From contig JAFSYO010000162.1 of NCBI GenBank assembly GCA_017449925.1, positions 1 through 22,353 of the forward strand: a stretch of 22,353 nt of DNA, written 5' to 3'. Under the pieces are notes generated by a model. The model saw nothing but the letters and a program-made list of their open reading frames with translations, was not told where the DNA came from and searched no databases. Below, one piece after another: positions 1 through 7,200 of the stretch; the stretch's first letter is position 1, and every line of letters begins with the position of its first letter. Both the position numbers and the translations under genes were made by a program. The DNA comes from Stomatobaculum sp. (GTDB lineage Bacteria; Bacillota_A; Clostridia; Lachnospirales; Lachnospiraceae).

Positions 1-1
1 G

Positions 2-580
2 GGCCTTGAAAAGGACGAGGGCAAGTTCGTGATCGGACTCATCTCCCGCCTCACGAACCAGAAGGGCCTGGACCTTGTGAACGCCATCATTCCCGAGCTG
101 ATCGACGGAAACACCCAGATCGTGGTCCTGGGAACCGGTGACGCGATGTATGAGGATTCCTTCCGTTATTATGAGAACGCATACAAGGGAAGCGTCTGCT
201 CCAACATCATGTACGACGAGGGAAGAGCTCATAAGATCTATGCCGGTGCGGACGCGCTGCTGGTGCCGTCGCAGTTCGATCCCTGCGGCCTGACCCAGCT
301 TATCGCCATGCACTACGGCACAGTGCCGATCGTCCGCGAGACGGGCGGCCTGAAGGATACCGTGCAGCCTTACAACCAGTTCACCAACGAAGGCAACGGA
401 TTTACCTTTGACAGGTACGATGCCGGACTGCTGCTGGATGCGATCAACAGGGCAAAGACACTCTACTTTACCAACCGCTGGTGCTGGGATGAGATGGTAC
501 AGCGCGACATGGACAAGGATGTATCCTGGGAGAACTCCGCAAAACGCTACCGCGCGCTTTACCTGGAGATGACCCAGTAA
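2..580 (+). CDS. glgA: Glycogen synthase, C-terminal part (5' end outside window)
   Basis: Open from the window edge, 192 residues visible. It is the C-terminal Rossmann half of a GT5 (GT-B fold) ADP-glucose starch/glycogen synthase, which elongates alpha-1,4-glucan in the cytoplasm. Signatures are SRLTNQKGLDLV, GADALLVPSQ, DPCGLTQ and GTVPIVRETGGLKDTV, all in family order, followed by the usual C-terminal helix (WENSAKRYRALYLEM). The family motif at the acceptor/donor site is normally F-E-P-C-G-L; here the Glu is Asp (FDPCGL), a conservative change at a position considered catalytically important in E. coli GlgA. The gene ends in a strong intrinsic terminator, so it closes its transcription unit; upstream glg partners would lie outside the window. 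Identity is very secure; only activity is uncertain because of the Asp. Confidence 0.96.
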   Translation, partial: GLEKDEGKFVIGLISRLTNQKGLDLVNAIIPELIDGNTQIVVLGTGDAMYEDSFRYYENAYKGSVCSNIMYDEGRAHKIYAGADALLVPSQFDPCGLTQLIAMHYGTVPIVRETGGLKDTVQPYNQFTNEGNGFTFDRYDAGLLLDAINRAKTLYFTNRWCWDEMVQRDMDKDVSWENSAKRYRALYLEMTQ

Positions 581-592
581 TAGATCGATTCA

Positions 593-627
593 GAATGCCG
601 CCGGAACTGTCCGGCGGCATTCTTTTT
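593..627 (+). terminator. Intrinsic terminator of glgA
   Basis: A perfect 13-bp GC-rich stem (593-605 with 610-622), loop ACTG, and a T-run ending at 627, 13 bases after the glgA stop. It separates glgA from the hydrolase that starts at 639, although the hydrolase start lies only 11 bases beyond the T-run. Confidence 0.93.
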
Positions 628-638
628 GAAGGACAGAC

Positions 639-1397
639 ATGACGGGAAAAAACTTTGACATCAACCGGGACGGGTACAGCGTGCGGTGCAGGCTTTACAT
701 CAACGATCCGAAGGCAGTCCGGAGAGTAGTGGTCTACGGCCACGGTTTCGGAGGCCACAAGGAGACGAAGGCCGCGGAACGTTTCGCCGTGCTGGCCCTC
801 TCGAAGCACAAGGATATGGCGGTCGTGGTGTTCGACTGGCCGTGCCACGGGGAAGACGCAAGGAAAAACCTGCAGCTGGAGGAATGTGATATCTATCTGA
901 AGATGGTGCTTTCCTATGTGAAGGAAAAATATCATCCGGAGGAGATTTCCGGCTACGCCACGAGCTTCGGAGGATATCTGTTCTTAAAGTACGCGGCGGA
1001 ACACGGGAATCCCTTCGGGAAGCTGGTGCTCCGCTGTCCTGCCGTCCGCATGTACGATGTTCTTAGCCGGCACGTCCTTACAGAGGAGGACAAGAGTAAG
1101 CTTGCCCATGGAAAGCCTGTGATGGCGGGCTTTGACAGACTGGTGCGGATCAGCCCGGAGTTCATGAAGAGCCTTCAGGAGCATGACATCACGGAGCTTG
1201 ATTATTCCGGAATGGCGGACAGTATCCTGATCCTGCACGGGACGAAGGATGAGATCATCCCTGAGGAATCGGTACAGGAGTTTGCCTGGAAGAACGGGAT
1301 TGAATATATTCCCGTGGAGAAAGCGGATCACCGGTTTATGGATCCGAAGATCATGGATCTGGCGATCGAGTATATCCAGATGTTTTTAGAGATGTGA
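639..1397 (+). CDS. Alpha/beta hydrolase (serine hydrolase family)
   Basis: A cytoplasmic 252-residue alpha/beta-hydrolase-fold enzyme with no signal peptide. The sequence shows an oxyanion-side HGFGGHKET motif (about 35-43), a nucleophile elbow GYATSFGGY with Ser109 (A-x-S-x-G variant, Ala replacing the first Gly), the acid Asp204 in ILHGTKDEIIP, and the base His231 in ADHRF. Together these make a complete Ser-Asp-His triad. The closest general family is the serine aminopeptidase S33/monoacylglycerol lipase-like hydrolases; the substrate cannot be told from sequence. The start follows a weak GAAGGA ribosome site directly after the glgA terminator, and no clear promoter of its own was seen, so it may depend on readthrough. 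It is followed by its own hairpin. Possible roles are a small-ester or acyl-peptide hydrolase. Confidence 0.9.
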   Translation: MTGKNFDINRDGYSVRCRLYINDPKAVRRVVVYGHGFGGHKETKAAERFAVLALSKHKDMAVVVFDWPCHGEDARKNLQLEECDIYLKMVLSYVKEKYHPEEISGYATSFGGYLFLKYAAEHGNPFGKLVLRCPAVRMYDVLSRHVLTEEDKSKLAHGKPVMAGFDRLVRISPEFMKSLQEHDITELDYSGMADSILILHGTKDEIIPEESVQEFAWKNGIEYIPVEKADHRFMDPKIMDLAIEYIQMFLEM

Positions 1398-1450
1398 ATA
1401 AGCCGCGAAGCGGCTGCAGCGCGGTGTTTATTCACAGACGCCTTTTTTTT
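1394..1450 (+). terminator. Two-stem (cruciform-like) terminator after the hydrolase
   Basis: An outer stem GTGAATAA/TTATTCAC (1394-1401 with 1428-1435) encloses an inner stem AGCCGC/GCGGCT (1401-1406 with 1410-1415). An eight-T run lies at 1443-1450. The outer stem begins at the hydrolase stop codon. The seven-base gap between stem and T-run makes this less canonical than the glgA terminator. Confidence 0.55.
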
Positions 1451-1467
1451 AAAGAAATGAGAAGTTA

Positions 1468-3768
1468 ATGGAAGTATCAGCGTTTATTTTCCCGGCGTTT
1501 TTCCTGTGGTGTGAATTCCTGCTCCGCTGTTTTAACGGAAAAGGGGACAACATGCTGCAGGCGCCGGTGATCCTTTCCGCGCTGGGTGCGGGGGCTTTCT
1601 GTACCGCCGCGGTGCTCTGGCTGGGAGAACGCCATAAAAAGGCGGCAGCTGTGCTGTTCTGGGTGATCTCGGTCCTGGCGGCGTTTTTCTTCGCGGCGGA
1701 GAGCACGGTCCTCAGTGTCTTTACAACTTATATGTCTCCGGGGAATCTGTATTCCGGAGCCGGTAATGTGTTATCGAATTACCGCGGGGAGTTCCTGAGG
1801 AGCCTTCTGCCCGGAGTGGAACGTTTTGTTCTGTTCCTTCTTCCTCCGGTCCTGGCCTGGGGAGCGTGTTATTTCCGCGGCAGGAAGATGCGGGAGAAGG
1901 CGGAAGAAGCGAAGTCGGAGGCAGTACAGGCAGAGGCAGCACAGGATAAACGTTCCTTCGGTTCACGGACTGCGATGGTGCTGACTGCGGCGGGGATCCT
2001 CCTGACCGGCTGCGGCACGAACCTGATCCGCAGCGGTCCCGACGCCGAGCTTTACGGGGCGCAGTACAGCTACAACGCGGCAGTGGAGACCTTCGGTCTT
2101 CTGACAGCGGAACGGCTGGATGCTGTATACAGCCTCTTCGGACTTCCTGAGACTGTTTTTTCCGGGGCGGCAGCTTATTCCGGAGGCGTTTCGCCTTACG
2201 GCACTGCATCTCCTTCCGACGCCGCGACGGCCTCAAACGCGACGGCCTCAAACGCGACAGCATCAAACGCGACGGCATCCGACGCCACGGCTTCGGACGC
2301 AGAGCCGGTGTACGGGGAGAACGCGATGGAGATCGATTTCTCCGCCGAAGCACTTCACAGTTCAAAGAACCTGGACGGACTGACAGCCTACATCAGTGCG
2401 CAGACACCTTCGAAAAAGAACAAGTATACAGGGCTGTTCCGGGGGAAGAACCTGATCCTCATCTGTGCGGAAGCCTACTGTGACCGTTTTATTCGTCCGG
2501 AACTGACGCCGACCCTCTGGCGTCTGACGCACAACGGGATCTATTTTGAGGAATACTATGAAGAGGAGTGGGGCGGCAGCACCACCACCGGCGAGCTGGC
2601 TTTTGTGGAGGGGCTGGGCGGAAACGATGGAGACGAGTCCATGATCCGCATCGCGGACCATAACCACTACTTCACCATGGGGAACCAGCTCCAGAGACTG
2701 GGCTACTCCAGCATCGCTTTTCACAACGGGTCCCACACCTATTACAAGCGCCACACCACCCACCAGAACCTGGGCTACAACCAGTATGTGGCCAACGGGA
2801 ACGGACTGGATAAGATCACCGGGCGGAAATACCCGGACGACGGGGATTTCCTGGATCTGACAGCAGACCTGTACGTGGAGCACCAGCCCTTCAGCGTCTA
2901 CTACATGACCTTGAGCGGCCACGCGCCTTACGAGAAGGGCAGCCACCTGGTGAAGCGGTATTATGACCGGGTCGATGCCGCGGTCGGGGATGAATATTAC
3001 ACGAAAACGAAGTACTACATCTGTTACCAGATGGAGCTGGAGGAAGCTCTGAGCCGTCTGGTGAAAAAGCTGGAGGATAAGGGGATCGCCGACGACACGG
3101 TGATCGTGCTGACCGGAGACCACTATCCATACGGTCTGGGGAACGGGCGGACCTGGCACAATGACCGGGACTACATCGATGACCTGATCAAGGCGGACGA
3201 TGTGCTCCGCTGGAACCAGGACCGGAGCGGACTGATCCTCTGGTGCGGCAGTCTGGAGCACGAGGACAAAGAAATGGCCTGTACAGTGAAGGACCCGGTG
3301 GGGAACCTGGATATCCTGCCGACCCTTTCCAACCTGTTCGGCGTGGAGTTCGACAGCCGTCTTCTCCCCGGCAGGGACGCCCTGGCGCCGGACACAGAGC
3401 CCTTTGTGTTCTGGAACAACCTTACCTTTGTCACCCGGGAAGGAAAGTACGACAGCCGGAAAAAAATCTGGTATCCTAATGAAGGATACGAATGGACGGC
3501 GGAGGATCCTGAATTCCTGAAACGTCTTCAGCAGAAGCTGAACGACCGCCTGCTGATGTCCCGGACCATCCAGAGGACCGACTACTACGGCCTTCTGTTC
3601 GGGCCGGATGAAATAAAAGAAGCCGGGGAGATGCTCTTTGATCCGGAGCGCCTGCAGAAGGAGGCGGAGGCAAGGAAAGCGGCCGAAGAGAGCAAAGCGG
3701 CTGAAGAGAGTACGCCGGCAGATGCAAAAAAAGCGGCTGAAGAGAGTAAGCCGGCAAAAAAGAAATAG
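1468..3768 (+). CDS. LTA synthase-like sulfatase-fold transmembrane enzyme
   Basis: Membrane enzyme of the LtaS/alkaline-phosphatase superfamily, 766 residues. Hydrophobic segments lie near 5-22, 31-53, 59-79, 117-136 and 167-182, giving the five-helix N-terminal part typical of LtaS. A low-complexity linker with five Ala-Thr-Ala-Ser-Asn/Asp repeats (253-277) follows. The extracellular catalytic domain (about 325-680) has the metal-ligand Glu335 in LICAEAYCD, a Thr cluster GGSTTTGE (probable nucleophile Thr372), His485 in TLSGHAPY and D551-H552 in VLTGDHYPYG. LtaS proteins transfer glycerol-phosphate from phosphatidylglycerol to teichoic acid; related enzymes move phosphoethanolamine or other groups, so the substrate is open. 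The C-terminus is a Lys/Ala/Glu-rich tail. The start at 1468 is the first possible one after an in-frame stop; Met29 at 1552 has a better ribosome site (AAGGGGACA) but would cut off the first helix (IFPAFFLWCEFLLR). Confidence 0.88.
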   Translation: MEVSAFIFPAFFLWCEFLLRCFNGKGDNMLQAPVILSALGAGAFCTAAVLWLGERHKKAAAVLFWVISVLAAFFFAAESTVLSVFTTYMSPGNLYSGAGNVLSNYRGEFLRSLLPGVERFVLFLLPPVLAWGACYFRGRKMREKAEEAKSEAVQAEAAQDKRSFGSRTAMVLTAAGILLTGCGTNLIRSGPDAELYGAQYSYNAAVETFGLLTAERLDAVYSLFGLPETVFSGAAAYSGGVSPYGTASPSDAATASNATASNATASNATASDATASDAEPVYGENAMEIDFSAEALHSSKNLDGLTAYISAQTPSKKNKYTGLFRGKNLILICAEAYCDRFIRPELTPTLWRLTHNGIYFEEYYEEEWGGSTTTGELAFVEGLGGNDGDESMIRIADHNHYFTMGNQLQRLGYSSIAFHNGSHTYYKRHTTHQNLGYNQYVANGNGLDKITGRKYPDDGDFLDLTADLYVEHQPFSVYYMTLSGHAPYEKGSHLVKRYYDRVDAAVGDEYYTKTKYYICYQMELEEALSRLVKKLEDKGIADDTVIVLTGDHYPYGLGNGRTWHNDRDYIDDLIKADDVLRWNQDRSGLILWCGSLEHEDKEMACTVKDPVGNLDILPTLSNLFGVEFDSRLLPGRDALAPDTEPFVFWNNLTFVTREGKYDSRKKIWYPNEGYEWTAEDPEFLKRLQQKLNDRLLMSRTIQRTDYYGLLFGPDEIKEAGEMLFDPERLQKEAEARKAAEESKAAEESTPADAKKAAEESKPAKKK
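2224..2298 (+). repeat. Five tandem 15-bp repeats encoding ATASN/ATASD
   Basis: Five head-to-tail 15-base units inside the LTA-synthase-like gene encode Ala-Thr-Ala-Ser-Asn three times and then Ala-Thr-Ala-Ser-Asp twice. Units differ mainly at synonymous positions and at the aac/gac codon. The unit length is a multiple of three, so copy-number change would lengthen or shorten the extracellular linker without breaking the frame. Confidence 0.9.
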
Positions 3769-3812
3769 AACAGGGACCATGAGGAAAACCGAAAAGGAAA
3801 GGAGAACAGGGT

Positions 3813-4574
3813 ATGGACGAGACTAAGATTCTGCAGCTGAAGGAAGAGATCGAAGACGCGAAGCATATTGTCTTCTTCGGCGGAGCCGGTGTCTCCACGG
3901 AGAGCGGCGTGCCGGATTTCCGCAGCAAGGACGGGCTGTACAACCAGCGGGACGTGCGCTTTGAGCAGTACCGGCCTGAATATCTTCTGAGCCACAGCTG
4001 TCTGATGCGGGAGCCGAAGGTGTACTACGAGTTCCACCGCCAGAAAATGGACACGAGGACCATCGAGCCGAACAATGCCCATAAATACCTTGCGGTCCTG
4101 GAGAAAATGGGAAAGCTGGACGCAGTGGTGACCCAGAACATCGACGGACTGCACCAGAAGGCAGGCAGCCGGAAAGTCTATGAGATCCACGGAAGCGCCC
4201 TGCGGAACTACTGCACGAAGTGCGGGAAGATCTATCCGGAGGACTATATCTTCACTTCGGAGGAAGAGGTGCCGCACTGCAGCTGCGGCGGGACCATCCG
4301 TCCCGATATCACCCTTTACGAGGAGAGTCTGCCGGAGGACGCGGTGGAAGGCGCGATCCGGGCGATTTCCCGGGCTGACATGCTGATCATCGGCGGGACC
4401 TCCCTCACAGTGTACCCGGCGGCATCCTACATCAACTATTTTGCCGGGAAATATCTTGTGATCATCAACCGCGACCGGCTGAACGTCAGGCTGGGGGGAA
4501 ACACGCTGGTCATCAACGACAGGATCGGCGAGGTGTTCACACGCCTTGCGGAACTTCAGGAAATAAAACTGTAA
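3813..4574 (+). CDS. cobB: Sir2-family NAD-dependent protein deacylase (sirtuin)
   Basis: A 253-residue cytoplasmic sirtuin that removes acetyl (or other acyl) groups from lysines using NAD. The NAD-binding motif GGAGVSTESGVPDFRS lies at 23-38, TQNIDGLH at 107-114 and the catalytic His126 in YEIHGS. A four-Cys zinc ribbon is formed by Cys134/Cys137 and Cys156/Cys158 (C-x2-C and C-x-C), and GGTSLTVYPAA lies near the C-terminal Rossmann edge. At the position of the Tyr-x-x-Arg pair of E. coli CobB, tied to succinyl-lysine preference, this protein reads YYEFHR without correct spacing; deacetylation is therefore the more likely activity. The ribosome site AAAGGAG lies before the ATG. The gene starts 44 bases after the LTA-synthase-like gene with no terminator between them, so the two are probably cotranscribed. 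Confidence 0.95.
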   Translation: MDETKILQLKEEIEDAKHIVFFGGAGVSTESGVPDFRSKDGLYNQRDVRFEQYRPEYLLSHSCLMREPKVYYEFHRQKMDTRTIEPNNAHKYLAVLEKMGKLDAVVTQNIDGLHQKAGSRKVYEIHGSALRNYCTKCGKIYPEDYIFTSEEEVPHCSCGGTIRPDITLYEESLPEDAVEGAIRAISRADMLIIGGTSLTVYPAASYINYFAGKYLVIINRDRLNVRLGGNTLVINDRIGEVFTRLAELQEIKL

Positions 4575-4597
4575 GAAAAATAAAGCAATATTTTTAG

Positions 4598-4626
4598 GAA
4601 AATAAAAGCAGTTTTTGTAGTATAAT
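4598..4626 (+). promoter_or_regulatory. Probable promoter for the SH3 protein
   Basis: A perfect TATAAT at 4621-4626 lies in a strongly AT-rich stretch just after the sirtuin gene. The matching -35 region (about 4598-4603) is poor, so only the -10 is well supported. The leader to the ATG at 4683 would be about 50 bases. Confidence 0.45.
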
Positions 4627-4682
4627 AGGCTATGACCGCAAAAAGAACAGCGCGGAGAATCTGCTTAAGGAGAGGAATAGAT

Positions 4683-5207
4683 ATGACAAAAAGGGTAATT
4701 AAAGCTGCGCTCATCGTTTTTACGCTTCTTTTTCTGCTGGTGCCCGCAACTGTTTACGCTGACACCACCTGCTTTGTGACTGGGACAAAGAATTATCTCG
4801 CGTTAAGAACTGCACCGTACACAGATGAGAGAAATGAGATCGACAAGCTGCACAACGGAGATATGTTTATTGTCACCAGCAGCGGACAGAACGGATTTGC
4901 CTACGGACACACGACCTACGGCAGATACGGCTATGTCAACGCGAAGTATCTGACAACCGGCAGCTATCAGCCTCAGTACCAGTATCAGAACCAGTATGTG
5001 CCGAGAGCCGGTTCTCCCAGAACTGTCGTCGGAACAACGAACTATCTTGGCCTGCGCACAAGACCGATCCGGGACTCCCAGTATGAGATCGGAAGACTGT
5101 ACAACGGAGAGACTTTCTATGTGACAGAGTGGCTCAGCAGCGGATTTGCCTATGGTTATACTGCTTACGGCCAGTATGGCTATGTGGTATCTTCCTATCT
5201 GAGATAA
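4683..5207 (+). CDS. Secreted protein with two bacterial SH3 repeats
   Basis: A 174-residue exported protein. The signal peptide runs from Met1 to about Ala25 (basic MTKR, a hydrophobic core, VYA before the cut). Two SH3-like repeats follow, each with the pattern NYLxLRT-P...-E-I-x-L-x-NG...-GFAYG-T-YG-YGYV. Between them lies a Tyr/Gln-rich linker (YQPQYQYQNQYVP). Bacterial SH3 domains usually bind peptidoglycan cross-bridges or occur in cell-wall enzymes, but no catalytic domain is present here. A wall-bound or sensor accessory role is an inference. The start was chosen because AAGGAGAGG (4667-4675) precedes the ATG at 4683. An in-frame ATG at 4632 lacks a ribosome site, sits only five bases after the -10 box and would spoil the signal peptide. 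The gene is followed by a strong terminator and appears to be a single-gene unit. Confidence 0.88.
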   Translation: MTKRVIKAALIVFTLLFLLVPATVYADTTCFVTGTKNYLALRTAPYTDERNEIDKLHNGDMFIVTSSGQNGFAYGHTTYGRYGYVNAKYLTTGSYQPQYQYQNQYVPRAGSPRTVVGTTNYLGLRTRPIRDSQYEIGRLYNGETFYVTEWLSSGFAYGYTAYGQYGYVVSSYLR

Positions 5208-5235
5208 TTTGAGCAGACATCTGAATACCGGATCA

Positions 5236-5281
5236 AACGCCCGACCGGAGGTGGTGAACGCCCCCGGCCGGGCGTTTTTTT
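5236..5281 (+). terminator. Intrinsic terminator of the SH3 gene
   Basis: A GC-rich stem of about 13 bp (AACGCCCGACCGG with CCGGCCGGGCGTT, one A-C mismatch) with a loop of about 15 bases is followed by seven T residues at 5275-5281. It isolates the next operon. Confidence 0.9.
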
Positions 5282-5299
5282 CATGTCTTTTTCAGGTAC

Positions 5300-5327
5300 T
5301 TGCCTTTTGTGAGGAAAGAGGTATAAT
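5300..5327 (+). promoter_or_regulatory. Promoter of the TerB-ATPase-helicase operon
   Basis: TTGCCT (5300-5305) and a perfect TATAAT (5322-5327) are separated by 16 bases. The predicted start of transcription near 5334 lies about 37 bases before the first ATG. The preceding terminator and this promoter make the three-gene cluster an independent unit. Confidence 0.65.
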
Positions 5328-5341
5328 ACTCTTATGAGTCA

Positions 5342-5351
5342 AACGTACGTT
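5342..5351 (+). promoter_or_regulatory. 10-bp palindrome at the operon start, possible operator
   Basis: AACGTACGTT is a perfect 10-bp palindrome 14 bases after the -10 box, where a repressor would block initiation. With one mismatch it extends to 14 bases (CAAACGTACGTTCG). A palindrome of this size can arise by chance, so the call rests on position. Confidence 0.3.
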
Positions 5352-5370
5352 CGAAAATGGCAAGAAAAAG

Positions 5371-7137
5371 ATGAAGGGACCACACTTTAACGAAGAAAAA
5401 AACGGGACAGGAAAGACCTTCCGGGGATACGGAGATGACGGGCCTGCTGTACGGTTTACAGAGGAGTACAGCGAGGAACGGATTCCGCGCCAGGAGGGTT
5501 TTTTCGGCGTGCGCAGGGAGGAAGGCCGTACCGGAGGGAACCGGGGGAAAGCTGCTGCCGGGAAAGCATCGGGGCCGGTCCTGCCGCCGATCCCGGAGAA
5601 GATCAGGGCTATGAAGGCCATGGTCAATCCCTACGACTATACGAACCAGGCTTCGGCTGACATTTTTTACAGACAGGCCCTCTTTATGGAGGACTATGAG
5701 GACGACTATGTGTTCCGCGGCACCGTCCGCAGGTACTATCCGACGTATATTGCGCTGACAGACCTGGAGCTCCGGGGGTATTTCGGGTGGCGCACCCGCT
5801 TCCGGGCCGGACAGCCGGCGGAGGAGGTGCCCTCCTCGTTGGTCTATATTTATATTTATGAGCTTCTGAACGGCATCGGCGTCACGCCGGAGGAGGGACT
5901 GAAAAAGCTTCTTAAGATCGATGAGATTTACGGAAGCCGGGATCCTGTGATGCGGCAGCACCTGAGGGTGTGGATCCCGGATTACCTTGTCTACTATAAC
6001 CTGGGGCCGGAGATGGCGCCGGGCTACACTGATACGGAGACGGACCAGGAAAAAAACAGGCTCACGAACTTCCTGTCTTCGGCTCCTGCCCTGGGGCCGA
6101 AGGACCGGGTCCATTTGCCGGAGAATACAGATACGGCGGAGCTTTTCCGGGCAATTGCAAGGGTCTCCGCCTATCCGCTGCAGAAATCCGTCTTTGTGAA
6201 AAAAGAGCCGGAGGAAGCGGGCGCATTGTTTGTCCGGGTGCTCTACGGCCTGGCGGGGCGTCTGAGGAAGAAGAGAAAAGAGCCGCTGGAGGAGCTCTGC
6301 TTCGGAAGAAGGGATGTCCGCACCTACCGGATGTTCCGGTCCGCGATGTTCTATGACCACCGGCACTACAAATACTACGATTACGCCGTGTCGTCGGTTA
6401 AGGTGTTCCGGTGCCGGGACGGGATCTGGATGCTGGAAATGTTCCGGGATTTCGGCTATGGAAAAAGGATGTTCGGAAACATCTGCCGCGAGATCGACCG
6501 ACAGGCGAGGCAGCAGCTGCAGCTGGGAAGGACACTGAAGGACAGCACCGTGAGGCCCGAGATGGAAGCGCTGATCGCAGACCTGGTGCGGGTGTACCGG
6601 GAGGAGCGGGAAGAGCAGGCGGCAGCGGCGGCTAAGGCAGCGGAGCTGGCGGCAAAGGAAGAAGCCAGGGCGAAGATCCGCATCGATATGTCGCTGCTTT
6701 CGGAGATCCGGCAGGATGCCGCGGTGACCAGGGATTCCCTGATCGTGGAGGAAGTTGGGGAAGCGGAAGCTTCCTCGGAAGGAACCGCAGAAGTCGCGGA
6801 AGCTGCGGCTGCGGAGAAGACAAAAACGGTGCCGGAAGAAAGGGTCCCGGCGGCAGAAGATGCGGCCGGGATCACGGCGGCTTCGGTGAAGAAAGAAGCG
6901 AAGGTTTCGGACAACCCGCTTTCGGAGGCGGAGTATTTCTTCGTCCACGCGCTTCTTTACGGCGGCGAGTGGAAATCGTATCTGAAGGAGCGGCGGATCG
7001 CCCTCTCCATGCTGGCCGACAGCATCAATGAGAAACTGATGGATGTGGTGGGGGACACGGTGATCGAGTTCGCGGGGGAGGACCCGCAGCTGATCGAGGA
7101 CTATATCGGGGAGCTTACGGAGCTGGTCCCGGAATGA
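5371..7137 (+). CDS. TerB_N/TerB_C domain protein
   Basis: A 588-residue cytoplasmic protein, first gene of a three-gene unit. The N-terminal 75 residues are Gly/Arg-rich and probably disordered. A TerB_N domain (about 85-290) is recognisable from ADIFYRQALFMEDYEDDY, YYPTYIALTDLELRGYFGWR and YIYIYELLNGIG. An Ala/Glu-rich stretch (about 411-435) leads to a TerB_C domain (about 435-588: IDMSLLSEIRQDAAVTR, then after a variable Ala/Glu insert LSEAEYFFVHALLYGGEW and the C-terminal helices). TerB-type domains were first noted in tellurite-resistance loci, but the TerB_N/TerB_C architecture has been connected by comparative genomics to DNA-processing and stress gene clusters. No enzyme motif is visible; a scaffold or sensor role is inferred. 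The ATG at 5371 has only a weak upstream AAGAAAAAG; Met81 or Met84 at the domain edge are alternatives. The ATPase gene follows after 63 bases. Confidence 0.82.
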   Translation: MKGPHFNEEKNGTGKTFRGYGDDGPAVRFTEEYSEERIPRQEGFFGVRREEGRTGGNRGKAAAGKASGPVLPPIPEKIRAMKAMVNPYDYTNQASADIFYRQALFMEDYEDDYVFRGTVRRYYPTYIALTDLELRGYFGWRTRFRAGQPAEEVPSSLVYIYIYELLNGIGVTPEEGLKKLLKIDEIYGSRDPVMRQHLRVWIPDYLVYYNLGPEMAPGYTDTETDQEKNRLTNFLSSAPALGPKDRVHLPENTDTAELFRAIARVSAYPLQKSVFVKKEPEEAGALFVRVLYGLAGRLRKKRKEPLEELCFGRRDVRTYRMFRSAMFYDHRHYKYYDYAVSSVKVFRCRDGIWMLEMFRDFGYGKRMFGNICREIDRQARQQLQLGRTLKDSTVRPEMEALIADLVRVYREEREEQAAAAAKAAELAAKEEARAKIRIDMSLLSEIRQDAAVTRDSLIVEEVGEAEASSEGTAEVAEAAAAEKTKTVPEERVPAAEDAAGITAASVKKEAKVSDNPLSEAEYFFVHALLYGGEWKSYLKERRIALSMLADSINEKLMDVVGDTVIEFAGEDPQLIEDYIGELTELVPE

Positions 7138-7200
7138 GGATTCCGGGCAAATGTTCCGGAATAAAGGATTTCGGACTAAGAGCTCCGGGAGAAAATAAAC

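Noticed and set aside
2224..2298. CRISPR-like repeat
   Set aside because: The repeat units are 15 bp, contiguous without spacers, in frame and protein-coding.
2362..3780. A 472-codon minus-strand open frame in the LTA-synthase-like gene
   Set aside because: A Val/His/Gln/Arg-rich shadow without a ribosome site; the sense frame carries the sulfatase-fold active site.
5371..7137. Tellurite resistance function
   Set aside because: TerB_N/TerB_C names come from domain history. No TerC, TerD, TerZ or TerA genes are present, so tellurite resistance is not supported.
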